Assembly: GCF_000010165.1 (NCBI RefSeq)
Contig: NC_012491.1
Location: 3,231,501 to 3,295,500, forward strand
Origin: Brevibacillus brevis NBRC 100599
GTDB lineage: Bacteria; Bacillota; Bacilli; Brevibacillales; Brevibacillaceae
DNA: 64,000 nucleotides
Direction of reading: 5' to 3'
Shown here: in pieces, positions 41,530 through 50,153 of the stretch
How the letters are laid out: the number at the start of each line of letters is the position of its first letter
Numbering within the stretch: the first letter of the stretch is position 1
Notes under the pieces: generated by a model
The model's database searches: none
What the model was told of the DNA's origin: nothing
The model's input: only the letters and a program-made list of their open reading frames with translations
Position numbers and translations under genes: made by a program

Positions 41530-44424
41530 CTATTCGTAACTGGCTAGTATCGTAATAAGCTGATCCTGCATCTTGGTAAACAGCTCTTCATCCTCGACAT
41601 AGCCATTAAATAGAATCGAAACGATGAGCTTCTCCCCGCCTTTTGTCGTGATATAGCCTGACAGTGTGTTCACACCCGTCATCGAACCTGTCTTCGCATG
41701 AAGATTATTTGCGGCAGGTGTGTCCTTCAAGCGGTTTTTCAGTGTACCATCTATTCCCGCTATGGGTAAAGATTCATCATAAGCAGCAAATGTCGATTCC
41801 TTGGTCATCCCTTCAAGCACAGATGCGATCTGCCGAGCAGAAATTAGATTGTAGCGGGTCAAACCAGATCCATCCATCATGTCGAAGGTGGTATTCCCGC
41901 CAAGTGAAGCTACGGCTTCCTGAACGACCTCTGCACCACTGGCTGCGCTCCCTTTGCCTTTCTTTGCCGCTCCGAGCGTCTTGAGGAGCATTTCTGCGTA
42001 GTAATTGTCACTTCGCTTGTTTAGGTACTGAACAATGTCCTTGAGCGGCAGTGACTCAAATTGTGTCCATTTCACTGCTGCTGGAGGTACTTGCTGGATC
42101 AGCACTTCGCTTTTTGGAGCAAACGCAATTCCTTGCTGCTGCAACGTTTCCTTCAGTACGGTCCCCACATACTTGGCTGGCTCCTCCACGGGTACGCGCT
42201 CGTAATCCCCTTCGTGATCAAGCGGGAGGTTCCCTAACAGCCTGATGGTATTTGTTCCACGGTCACGCAGGATCGCAAACGTATTTTCTTCCCCTTTTTG
42301 TACGGTCTTGGCTTCATTGATCACCTGCACATACGCTGTTTTGGGTAGCACATTGATGTCCACTGGCTTGCCAGCATCGTTAGCGGGCTTGAATTCGATC
42401 ATGACCGTCCCTCGGTTTAATGCGAGAGCCCCTATGGTCGGGTTGTAATAGTAGCTCTCGTCATCCCATGCCCAGCCGAGGCCAAGCCTTTGTTGATCAA
42501 AGTAGCTGTCATCCATCACGAGGTTCCCGTTGATACGCGTGATTCCTTGTTGCTTGAGCCACCCCGCTATTTTTTCAATCGACACACCTTCCTGCACCTG
42601 TAGTGCATTCTCCGTATGCAAGGTAGGGTCACCGTATCCTTTCACATACAGATTGCCTTGTTGTATTCCCGAAGAGGTGATAGGGGCATCTCCAAACACT
42701 TCTGTTTTAAAGACGTAATCCGAGCCAAGCTGGTTCAACGCGGTTGCGGTCGTCAACAGCTTCAAATTCGAAGCAGGGGTAAGCAGTGTGTCCGCATCCC
42801 GCTCGTATAAAACAGGGTCACCTGTTGTATCCAACGATTTGATCAAGATTCCAGCCGTTACCCCTGCTGCTTCCGGCGTATCTAGGATGGGATCGATCAT
42901 AGCAGAGAGTGGGTACGACTTTTTCTCTGGAAGGCTGAATCCTTCCGGTGCTGCGATATCCGGGTAGGTTGTTAACAAAATTCCGATTCGATCCTGTAGC
43001 TCCCTTGCATACTTCGATTTATAAATGCCGTTGATCAAAATTGAGAAGGCCAGCTTATGACCATTTTTTGCCGTTACATAACCCGACATCGTATTGACTC
43101 CGCTTAATGAGCCTGTCTTCGCTACCAGGTTCTTTTCCGCACTGGTTCCTTTCATGCGGTTTTTCAAGGTGCCGTCTACTCCCGCGATTGGGAGTGATTT
43201 TTCCAGTTCCGTTCGATATTCTTGCTCCTGTAAAAAGATAAGCGCTTCGATCATCTGCTCGGGAGTTATCCAATTAAATCTCGATAACCCGGAACCATCG
43301 ACCTGGCGGAAGCCTGACTCAATGCCAGCACGCTTCATCACGTCAGCTACTGCTTCACTGCCTGCTTCAAAGCTGCCCTCACCTTTCTGAGTTACGCCCA
43401 GCGTTTTTACTAGCATCTCCGCATAGAAGTTGTCACTTTCCTTGTTGAGCTCCACCGTGATCTCACCTAATGGTTTGGACAAGTGGGTATAGAGAGGCAC
43501 TCCGCTTTGCAGCACGGTTTTTTTCACTTCCGCCTTCGGATGTAAGGCAATCCCTTGTTTTTGCAACTGATCCTTCCATAGATCGCCTACATAAAAAGCC
43601 GGGTCTTCCATCGTGACATCTTCATCATAAGGAGCTGCTTGCACCCCGATCGTACCGGATACGATGATTTCACTTTTTCCGCGCGGACGCTCGACAAGCA
43701 CGTTGCTCTCCTTGCCCGCTGTCGTTTTCAACTGGTTTGTGACTGTTATGTATGTGGTAGCAGGGTTCATCGTCAGAACGGGGGCATCGTTCACCGTTTT
43801 TCCTGGGGTTGCGGTTAGGGTCGTAACGTTTTTATTTACGGCTAATCCACTTATCTGAGCGCTGTACCCATACGGTTCGTCATCCCACATCCAGCTCGTG
43901 CCCAGTCTGGTCTCATCGAAATAGCTGTCATCGAGTAGCAGATTTCCATTGATTCGTTTGATCCCCAAATCTTTGATGGCTTTTGCCATTTGCTGCAAAT
44001 CCTCTGGCTTCAGACTTGGGTCCCCATAGCCTTTTAAAATCAGATCTCCTTGCAAAATACCTCCGTTATTCACCTTTCCTGAAACAAACACCTCGGTCTT
44101 CCATTGATAATCCGGCCCCAGCTTATCCATACCCGCAATGGTCGTAAACAGCTTCATGTTGGAAGCCGGGACAAAATTACGTTCGGCATTGTGCTTATAT
44201 ACGTACCTTTTTTCGGTTAGATCGTAGACCGCAATTCCAGCGTACATCCCCTTGCTATTCTCATCGTTTTTCAAATCGGCGAGGAATTTTTCTATGTGGA
44301 GTGCAAGAGGACTAGAAGAAGTGGCCTCTTCCTTGGCTAGCGCAGGCGAAGCTGCTACCTGCAACAAAAGAGCCAACACGAAAAACCACGTACCGACACG
44401 TCGAAAAGCAAATAATTGATTCAT
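41530..44424 (-). CDS. dacB: Tandem-domain D-Ala-D-Ala carboxypeptidase/endopeptidase (PBP4/DacB type)
   Basis: A 964-residue secreted protein, twice the usual length. A signal peptide ends after ALA at residue 30. Then two complete peptidase S13 copies follow, about 460 residues apart. Copy 1: SxxK is Ser88-Lys91 (PASNMKLF), SxN in ESDNFYAEML, KTG in VAKTGSLSGVN. Copy 2: Ser552-Lys555 (PASNLKLL), RSDNYYAEML, HAKTGSMTGVN. All active motifs are retained in both, so each may trim or cleave peptidoglycan cross-links outside the membrane. The halves are similar but clearly diverged, so the duplication is old. RBS AAGGAGG is upstream. It is monocistronic. Confidence 0.95.
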   Translation of the reverse strand: MNQLFAFRRVGTWFFVLALLLQVAASPALAKEEATSSSPLALHIEKFLADLKNDENSKGMYAGIAVYDLTEKRYVYKHNAERNFVPASNMKLFTTIAGMDKLGPDYQWKTEVFVSGKVNNGGILQGDLILKGYGDPSLKPEDLQQMAKAIKDLGIKRINGNLLLDDSYFDETRLGTSWMWDDEPYGYSAQISGLAVNKNVTTLTATPGKTVNDAPVLTMNPATTYITVTNQLKTTAGKESNVLVERPRGKSEIIVSGTIGVQAAPYDEDVTMEDPAFYVGDLWKDQLQKQGIALHPKAEVKKTVLQSGVPLYTHLSKPLGEITVELNKESDNFYAEMLVKTLGVTQKGEGSFEAGSEAVADVMKRAGIESGFRQVDGSGLSRFNWITPEQMIEALIFLQEQEYRTELEKSLPIAGVDGTLKNRMKGTSAEKNLVAKTGSLSGVNTMSGYVTAKNGHKLAFSILINGIYKSKYARELQDRIGILLTTYPDIAAPEGFSLPEKKSYPLSAMIDPILDTPEAAGVTAGILIKSLDTTGDPVLYERDADTLLTPASNLKLLTTATALNQLGSDYVFKTEVFGDAPITSSGIQQGNLYVKGYGDPTLHTENALQVQEGVSIEKIAGWLKQQGITRINGNLVMDDSYFDQQRLGLGWAWDDESYYYNPTIGALALNRGTVMIEFKPANDAGKPVDINVLPKTAYVQVINEAKTVQKGEENTFAILRDRGTNTIRLLGNLPLDHEGDYERVPVEEPAKYVGTVLKETLQQQGIAFAPKSEVLIQQVPPAAVKWTQFESLPLKDIVQYLNKRSDNYYAEMLLKTLGAAKKGKGSAASGAEVVQEAVASLGGNTTFDMMDGSGLTRYNLISARQIASVLEGMTKESTFAAYDESLPIAGIDGTLKNRLKDTPAANNLHAKTGSMTGVNTLSGYITTKGGEKLIVSILFNGYVEDEELFTKMQDQLITILASYE

Positions 44425-44603
44425 GATAACCTCCTTGTCATAGTCTGGGCGATTTCAACCAACAAATCACAGTACGCCACCATGATAGCACGTATTCTAT
44501 TTATTCGGAATATTACCATTATACTAAAAACATACAGGCATGAACGATACCCATTCCGTTCATACTACCTTCAAGACTTCTTTTGTTTGGAGGAAATGGT
44601 TTC

Positions 44604-45146
44604 ATGTTCTATCAATTGCTGCTTTGTCTGTCACTTCTCTGCAGCTTTTCATTCCCTGTCCATGCCCAAACGGACATCGGGCGGGTACAAGTAGATCCCT
44701 CCCCCTTTTCTTCCCTTGCGGAGCTCGTCAAAAAGTGCGACTTGATCGTCATCGGGCGGGTAGATAGTACCCATCGGGCGTATCCCACGGGACGCACCCT
44801 TCCCCAGGGTAAGATCGTGAACTACACACAAAGACTCCAGGTAAAAAAGGCCGTAAAAGGCACAGCATCCCGACTATTAACAGTGGTTAGCACTGGCGTA
44901 GAACCGCTTCCTGATGCCTCCAGTCCGCTCAACCTGCAATATCCTGGGCCGCTGGCGGAAGGGAATTATTTATTGTTTTTACGAAAAGTGAGCGGATCAC
45001 AGCTGTACAGTACAGCAGGTCTCTGGCAAGGCATTTATCCAATCTATCAAGGAAAAACAATTGCTCTTTCCAACCTTGGCTTTACCGAGCTGAACCAGCT
45101 ATCACAAGAAGAAGCCATCCGAAAAATAACAGCGATATCCCGCTAG
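44604..45146 (+). CDS. Secreted hypothetical protein
   Basis: A 180-residue protein not recognised as a family member. It starts with a signal peptide (LLLCLSLLCSFSFPVHA, cleaved near residue 20). The mature part looks beta-rich (CDLIVIGRVDSTHRAY, LQVKKAVKGTASRLLTVVST, GNYLLFLRKVSGSQLYSTAG), a pattern seen in small secreted proteins with an OB-like fold. The start at 44604 follows GGAGGA by 9 nt; an upstream TTG at 44583 has no such site. A strong terminator follows. It is divergent from dacB, so a role at the cell surface is possible. Confidence 0.75.
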   Translation: MFYQLLLCLSLLCSFSFPVHAQTDIGRVQVDPSPFSSLAELVKKCDLIVIGRVDSTHRAYPTGRTLPQGKIVNYTQRLQVKKAVKGTASRLLTVVSTGVEPLPDASSPLNLQYPGPLAEGNYLLFLRKVSGSQLYSTAGLWQGIYPIYQGKTIALSNLGFTELNQLSQEEAIRKITAISR

Positions 45147-45157
45147 CACCACAGCAA

Positions 45158-45187
45158 AAAACCGCTCTATGAAACGAGCGGTTTTTT
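45158..45187 (+). terminator. Terminator of the secreted-protein gene
   Basis: AAAACCGCTC pairs with GAGCGGTTTT over an 8-nt loop, and TTTT follows, 12 nt after the stop. Confidence 0.85.
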
Positions 45188-45207
45188 GACGCTTCCATCA
45201 TGTGCTG

Positions 45208-45324
45208 TCAGTTGCGCATCACGTAGATAAAAATCACCATAGACACAGCACAAGCGAGTACGCTGAGAATAAACCCCCAGATCACCCATTTGCTATTCGT
45301 CTTGTTTATGTGTTTATCGTCCAT
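45208..45324 (-). CDS. Small single-span membrane protein, 38 residues
   Basis: From ATG at 45324 the minus strand encodes MDDKHINKTNSKWVIWGFIL and then a hydrophobic run to the end (SVLACAVSMVIFIYVM). It has a polar N-terminus and one membrane helix. GAGGAGAAG lies 6 nt upstream, an excellent site. Just upstream TATAAT (45358-45363) may be its own -10. It lies 85 nt after the ABC permease gene on the same strand and could be an accessory of that exporter. No family is known. Confidence 0.65.
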   Translation of the reverse strand: MDDKHINKTNSKWVIWGFILSVLACAVSMVIFIYVMRN

Positions 45325-45409
45325 GGAAAACTTCTCCTCATTCGATCATTCACCTTCTATTATAAGGTTGTTTGACAGGAAAGGGAAACCGTTAATATGG
45401 CGAAAACTA

Positions 45410-46141
45410 TTAAAGACCTTCTCTCGTAAGACGACGAATCCCCAGGGCACAACCGCTCGTCACGAACAGTACACACATGACCACAAACGCCCCCAGCTCT
45501 CCTAGTGACAAACTTTCTTGACTGAGCACGCCCATGCCAATCGTCAAAAGTGACTGGGGAAAGAACATCCCGAGCCCAGACACATACAAGCCCAACCCTA
45601 CAAAAACAGAGCAAACACTAATGCCGACAGGTACAGCAAAGCTCTGTATCCGCGTAGAAAGCCATAGCTGGAAGGAAATAATGGTGAGCGAAGCCAGCCA
45701 GCCTCGCATAATCCATCCGAACACTTCCGTAGGAAACGAAAAATGTGCGTGTAGTCCAGCGATGAAACCCGCGCAAATATAAAGTACGAAGAAGAAAAAC
45801 TGCACACCAAAAAGGAGAATGCCAACCACCACCAGCTTCGCGAAAAAAATCGTTGAAGTCGATACAGGCGCTGTCAGGATTACATTCCAGTTTCGGTTTA
45901 CATGCTCCAATCTGCACGCAAACGAACAGCAAATCGCGATGAGAATGGGCAAGAAAAATTCTCCGTAGAACAAGCTCACCTGTGTCCACAGGCTGTACCA
46001 GCCATTTTGCAGGATCGCTTGGTTCATCCAGTAGTTGGCAAAACCGATCAGCGTACTGAAAACAGGAAGCACAAGCAAAACGAGCCATATACGAGAGCGT
46101 CGAAGTTTTACCCATTCTGCTCCCAAACATCTGATTAGCAT
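45410..46141 (-). CDS. ABC-2 permease (lantibiotic-immunity type)
   Basis: A 243-residue, six-span membrane protein. It opens with a conserved RCLGAEWVKLRRSRIWLVLL and has six hydrophobic segments; the C-terminal CALGIRRLTREGL is basic and cytoplasmic. It resembles the G/E subunits of lantibiotic immunity exporters (MutE/MutG, EpiE/EpiG). It is the third gene of a three-gene ABC operon, 12 nt after the second permease. The exporter probably removes antimicrobial peptides from the membrane. The peptide is unknown; no bacteriocin gene is nearby. Confidence 0.85.
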   Translation of the reverse strand: MLIRCLGAEWVKLRRSRIWLVLLVLPVFSTLIGFANYWMNQAILQNGWYSLWTQVSLFYGEFFLPILIAICCSFACRLEHVNRNWNVILTAPVSTSTIFFAKLVVVGILLFGVQFFFFVLYICAGFIAGLHAHFSFPTEVFGWIMRGWLASLTIISFQLWLSTRIQSFAVPVGISVCSVFVGLGLYVSGLGMFFPQSLLTIGMGVLSQESLSLGELGAFVVMCVLFVTSGCALGIRRLTREGL

Positions 46142-46153
46142 ACAAGGTCCTCC

Positions 46154-46903
46154 CTATACGTCTTGCCGGGATACGTGAATGCTCCCAGCAAGGTAAAATG
46201 CGATGCCCATGAGTACGACGATGATCGGTAAAGAAAGACCGATTTCTCGTGTAGTAAACCGCATAGTTTCGTTCACGTACTGATACGTAACGGGCGAAAA
46301 GTCTACATAGTACGACCAGATGAAAAGGCGTCCGACTTGTGGTGGAAACAAGCTCGCTGTCATGCCAATGAATCCCCCGATCATCCCGAGGCATAGGCTG
46401 AACGCCTGATTTTTGATGGCGAGAGAGACCCATTGTTGCAGTGCAATCACCACGAGTGTTGTCACCGTGGTTCCTACCACAAAGCGGAGTAATAGGCCAA
46501 TCGGGACTGGCTCGGCTAAACCAAAGCCAATGCCAAAGGCCACGATCGCCAAAGCTTGTAGAATGACGGCACCCCCCATCAAAACAGCCGCAGAGACGAA
46601 TTTTGCCGCATAAACAGCTTTCCTACTGACAGAAGCAGCCATCAGCAGCTTCCATGTACGCCCTTTGTGTTCCATATCACAAATCCGTGAAACAATGACA
46701 GCCGAACCGATCGGCAAAAACAATCCGTTCATGGCTGTAATCGTGACCAGTATGGCGCTCCACGTCTGCGCATCGGGATTTCTTGTCATGGAGATACTGA
46801 CAGCCATAAACCCCCATGCCAGTTCAATACTCAAAAGAATGGCGAGCATGAGAAACAATCGCTTATGTCGAATTTTATAAAACTCCAGCCAAAGCATCCG
46901 CAT
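46154..46903 (-). CDS. ABC-2 permease, second subunit
   Basis: A 249-residue, six-span membrane protein starting LWLEFYKIRHKRLFLMLAIL. It has the GSAVIVSRICDMEHKGRTWK loop near residue 70, a feature of the lantibiotic-immunity permeases. It directly follows the ATPase gene: its ATG overlaps the stop of the ATPase at 46903, so the two are co-translated. With the neighbouring permease it forms the heterodimeric membrane part of the exporter. Confidence 0.85.
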   Translation of the reverse strand: MRMLWLEFYKIRHKRLFLMLAILLSIELAWGFMAVSISMTRNPDAQTWSAILVTITAMNGLFLPIGSAVIVSRICDMEHKGRTWKLLMAASVSRKAVYAAKFVSAAVLMGGAVILQALAIVAFGIGFGLAEPVPIGLLLRFVVGTTVTTLVVIALQQWVSLAIKNQAFSLCLGMIGGFIGMTASLFPPQVGRLFIWSYYVDFSPVTYQYVNETMRFTTREIGLSLPIIVVLMGIAFYLAGSIHVSRQDV

Positions 46904-47814
46904 TACAAACTTCCCTCCTTGCCTGTAAGGGAAAGGAAAATACTCTCCAAGCTTTGTTTGTGCACTTCAATGCGATAAACATCAATGCCCGCCATCATCA
47001 ACGCCCGGTTTGTCTCGGCTACCTCTCTATCCCCCATCCCTTCCATAACAAGGAAGCCATCTTGGAGACTTGGAGAAAGCTCCCGATCTTGAAGAACTCT
47101 TCTCGCTTTGTCATTGTCCTGTGTTTTCATCCAAACACGAGGCTGACTATTCCGTTGTAGTTGCTCCATACTCCCTTGAAACAAGAGTTTCCCCCCGTGG
47201 ATAATGCCGATGGACGTGGCGACTTGCTCGATTTCCGATAGCAGATGGCTGGAGAGCAAGACCGTCATTCCATACTGGTGTGGCAATGATTGAATCAATT
47301 CCCGAATTTCACCGATTCCCGCAGGGTCCAGACCGTTTGTCGGTTCGTCGAGGATGACGAGCTTAGGAAAATGCAGCAAAGCCATGGCAATTCCCAGTCG
47401 CTGTTTCATCCCGAGCGAATACTGGTCTACCTTTTTGTTCTGTTGTTTTTCCAAACGAACGATTTGCAGGGCCTTCTCTACTTGTTTGTCCGGGACATCT
47501 CGCAACCGCTGCATGACGCGCATATTTTCCAGACCGGTAAGATGACCGTAATAGGAAGGAGCCTCGATCAAGGAACCCGTCTGACTCAATATCTCAAGTC
47601 GATTCCTGCTAAAATCCTTCCCGAATACAGATACACTTCCTTCAGTCGGCTTGACTAAGCCTAGCAGCATTTTCAGAGTCGTCGATTTTCCTGCACCATT
47701 TGGTCCGAGGAAGCCATAGACCTCCCCTTCTCCTACCGCAAGATTCACCCGCTGGACGCAATAGGCACCTCCATAGTGTTTGGAAAGGTTTTCCGTTCGA
47801 ATCACCGTATTCAT
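46903..47814 (-). CDS. ABC transporter ATP-binding protein
   Basis: A 303-residue ATPase. Walker A is GPNGAGKST near residue 38, the Q-loop near 83 reads SLIEAPSYYG, the signature is YSLGMKQRLGIA near 135, and Walker B is LVILDEPTNGLDP near 155, followed by a H-loop (LLSSHLLSEIEQ). The SLIE-P-Y Q-loop is typical of lantibiotic-immunity ATPases such as the E-loop types in NisF-like proteins. It powers the two downstream permeases. It diverges from the response regulator gene (152-nt gap), so probably the system is induced by that regulator. Confidence 0.9.
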   Translation of the reverse strand: MNTVIRTENLSKHYGGAYCVQRVNLAVGEGEVYGFLGPNGAGKSTTLKMLLGLVKPTEGSVSVFGKDFSRNRLEILSQTGSLIEAPSYYGHLTGLENMRVMQRLRDVPDKQVEKALQIVRLEKQQNKKVDQYSLGMKQRLGIAMALLHFPKLVILDEPTNGLDPAGIGEIRELIQSLPHQYGMTVLLSSHLLSEIEQVATSIGIIHGGKLLFQGSMEQLQRNSQPRVWMKTQDNDKARRVLQDRELSPSLQDGFLVMEGMGDREVAETNRALMMAGIDVYRIEVHKQSLESIFLSLTGKEGSL

Positions 47815-47848
47815 CTCTTCTCGCTCCTATCTGTTGGTCTCTCCTACG

Positions 47849-47966
47849 AAATCTTAGAGTCCCAACCCGTCGATAAGCTGACAAGAATCTTACAACAACC
47901 TTAAATCGACTCCGAGTGGGTAGAACACACAAATCGAGCGAGTATAATGAATACGGGTGATTCAAT
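47849..47966. promoter_or_regulatory. Divergent region with CTTA repeats and TATAAT box
   Basis: AATCTTAGAG (near 47850-47859), AATCTTACAA (47886-47895) and CTTAAAT (47900-47906) are tandem CTTA-type repeats; the last two are 11 bp apart, a spacing OmpR-family regulators favour. TATAAT at about 47942-47947 is a -10 for the regulator gene, without a good -35. This suggests activation by the regulator; which gene is the target is inferred. Confidence 0.5.
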
Positions 47967-48680
47967 ATGGAAGAGTGGAAACAGAAAAAAGTGCTCATCG
48001 TGGAAGATGAGCTGGAAATCAGAAACATGATCGATGGATTTTTACGTAAGGAAGGATTCTCTCGAATTTTTCATGCGGGTAGTTGTAAGGAGGCGTTAGA
48101 GATATGCGCTTCGGACAAGCCAGATATCGCGATCCTGGATGTCATGCTGCCTGATGGCGATGGATTTGGACTATTGACTTCGATCCGTCGTTTCTCGCAA
48201 ATCCCTGTCATTTTTCTGTCAGCGAGAGGGGAAGATGAAGATCGATTGCTCGGACTTGGCCTGGGCGCTGACGACTATATTGTGAAACCATTTTTACCGC
48301 GCGAGCTCGTTCTTCGTCTCCTGGTCATTTTACGACGTGTTTACGCCCCTCCCCAAATCGATCGTCTGCCCGTTTTCCAGCTTGGTGACAGTACGATCGA
48401 TTTGGAGGCAGCAATCGTGACGAGAGATCACCACGAATATGCTCTGACTGCAAAGGAACACGCGCTCTTGCGAAAACTCTATGAAAATCGAGGACGAATC
48501 GTCACGAGCGATGCCCTGTGCCAATCCGTATGGGGGGACGATTACTACGGGTATGAAAACACCCTGATGGTTCATATGAGGCGCATTCGCGAAAAGATCG
48601 AGCCATGCCCATCCACTCCTGAATTTTTGCTCACGGTAAGAGGACTCGGATACAAATTACTCGTAAAGGAAGAGTTGTAG
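47967..48680 (+). CDS. OmpR-family response regulator
   Basis: A 237-residue two-domain regulator. The receiver has acidic EDE near residue 10-13, the phosphorylation Asp in IAILDVMLPDGDG near 55, the Ser in FLSARGED near 83, and Lys in IVKPFLPREL near 105. The C-terminal winged helix (residues 135-235) carries ALTAKEHALLRKLYENRG and MVHMRRIREKIE. It is followed directly by the kinase gene (stop TAG then ATG). The ABC operon diverges from it, so it probably activates that exporter. Confidence 0.93.
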   Translation: MEEWKQKKVLIVEDELEIRNMIDGFLRKEGFSRIFHAGSCKEALEICASDKPDIAILDVMLPDGDGFGLLTSIRRFSQIPVIFLSARGEDEDRLLGLGLGADDYIVKPFLPRELVLRLLVILRRVYAPPQIDRLPVFQLGDSTIDLEAAIVTRDHHEYALTAKEHALLRKLYENRGRIVTSDALCQSVWGDDYYGYENTLMVHMRRIREKIEPCPSTPEFLLTVRGLGYKLLVKEEL

Positions 48681-50063
48681 ATGGATGGAGCCGCACGAAT
48701 TTTACGTCGTTATACAGGTGCTTCTATCCTGATCGCCGTCTTTTTGCTCATCGTCAATTACATCATTCTCGGCACATTTGTTTTCAAAGGGATGAACGAG
48801 GGCTCCCCTCCCATTCACGTCACACAAGCTGTCGCAGAGGGTCTTCACAAGAACGGTTCCCACTATACGTTGGAACCAAATGCACAAGAGTGGTTGCAAA
48901 AAAGCCAGGCTTGGGCCATGTTGATTGGAAACGATGGGAAGGTCATCTGGGACTACGCCATACCGAACGAATTGCCCCGCACTTATTCTCTGGCAGAAGT
49001 GGCGCAGCTCTCGCGAAATTACTTACAGGACTATCCTGTTTTTGTTTGGGAGCATGAGTTGGGGCTGGTCGTCGTGGGCTACCCGAAGGACAGTCTCGCC
49101 AAGTACCAGTTTCATTTTCCGATCAGTTGGATAAGCGATTTGCCATACCGCTTACTAGCTTTGCTTTTCGGAAATATCCTGCTCGCCGCCCTTCTCTCTT
49201 TGTTCATCGGCTCTCGACTCATTCGGGCAATCCGCCCACTGATTAGCGAGATTCACGCTCTGTCAGAAGATCAGCATACACATGTCGAGGCAAAAGGAAT
49301 GTTCAGCGGGATTGCGCGAAGCATCAATCATGCATCGTCGCTTCTGCAAAAGAAGAACGCTTTGCTAAAAGCCAGAGACGAAGCACGCTCGAATTGGATC
49401 GCTGGAATCTCCCACGATATACGCACGCCACTATCGATGGTGCTCGGGTATGCCAGTGAATTGGAAGAGAGCGACGCGGTGCCTTACGAGCAGCAGCAAA
49501 AAGCAAGCATTATTCGAAAGCAAGGGGAAAAGCTCCGGTCTTTGGTCAGCGACTTGAATCTCGTTTCCATGCTGGAATACGAAATGCAGCCGATTCATAC
49601 CAAACCGATTCGGCTATCGACACTTGCGCGGCAAATTGTCACTGACTTTTTAAACAATGATTTGGCAGAAACGTTTACCATTGAGCTGGATGTCACGACT
49701 GAGCAATGCTTCGTAATGGGCGATGAAAAACTTCTCGTCCGCGCCATCACGAATCTGATCCAAAACAGCATCGTGCATAACCCATCGGGCTGTCACATCC
49801 ACGTGCAAACGGCCCTGTCACCCAACCAGCGCAATGCTCTTTTGATTATCACTGACAACGGAAAAGGCATTGAGCCAAGCATGCTACCTGACTTGGTGGA
49901 ATTGCCCTATTCGTCGAAAAGAAAATCTCCCTTACAAAATGGTCATGGTCTCGGGTTGCCCATGGTTGCACGGATTGCTGCCGCTCATCATGGACACCTG
50001 CTGTTAACAAGCGATACAGGAAAAGGGATGACAGCAGAACTTTGTTTCCCCCTCTCCTCCTAA
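48681..50063 (+). CDS. Membrane sensor histidine kinase
   Basis: A 460-residue HisKA/HATPase kinase. A first membrane segment at residues 13-33 and a second near 158-180 bracket an extracytoplasmic domain of about 125 residues, the likely sensor. A HAMP-like linker follows. H-box: WIAGISHDIRTPLSMVLGYA near residue 248 (phospho-His). N-box: LIQNSIVHN near 360; G1 box: DNGKGIEPSML; G2: GHGLGLPMVARI. It pairs with the regulator upstream with no gap. The ligand is not readable; envelope-active peptides fit the neighbouring exporter. Confidence 0.92.
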   Translation: MDGAARILRRYTGASILIAVFLLIVNYIILGTFVFKGMNEGSPPIHVTQAVAEGLHKNGSHYTLEPNAQEWLQKSQAWAMLIGNDGKVIWDYAIPNELPRTYSLAEVAQLSRNYLQDYPVFVWEHELGLVVVGYPKDSLAKYQFHFPISWISDLPYRLLALLFGNILLAALLSLFIGSRLIRAIRPLISEIHALSEDQHTHVEAKGMFSGIARSINHASSLLQKKNALLKARDEARSNWIAGISHDIRTPLSMVLGYASELEESDAVPYEQQQKASIIRKQGEKLRSLVSDLNLVSMLEYEMQPIHTKPIRLSTLARQIVTDFLNNDLAETFTIELDVTTEQCFVMGDEKLLVRAITNLIQNSIVHNPSGCHIHVQTALSPNQRNALLIITDNGKGIEPSMLPDLVELPYSSKRKSPLQNGHGLGLPMVARIAAAHHGHLLLTSDTGKGMTAELCFPLSS

Positions 50064-50081
50064 AAGGAAGACATCATAGAG

Positions 50082-50147
50082 AAAGCACCTCCTCCGACTC
50101 GCCAATGGAGAGTAAACTCTCAAAAGCGTGCAAAGGGGGTGCTTTTT
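50082..50147 (+). terminator. Terminator after the kinase gene
   Basis: AAAGCACC (50082-50089) pairs with GGTGCTTT (50138-50145) with a long loop that can hold a small inner hairpin (GAGAGTAAACTCTC); TTT follows on plus. It is weaker on the minus strand. Confidence 0.5.
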
Positions 50148-50153
50148 GACTGA

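Noticed and set aside
41530..44424. Reading the long dacB as two adjacent genes or an assembly error
   Set aside because: The frame is open throughout, with one signal peptide and no ribosome site between the halves, and the halves differ too much in sequence to be a misassembled repeat.
45618..46433. A 271-codon frame crossing both ABC permease genes
   Set aside because: The two permease frames are supported by family features and operon spacing; this shifted frame has none.
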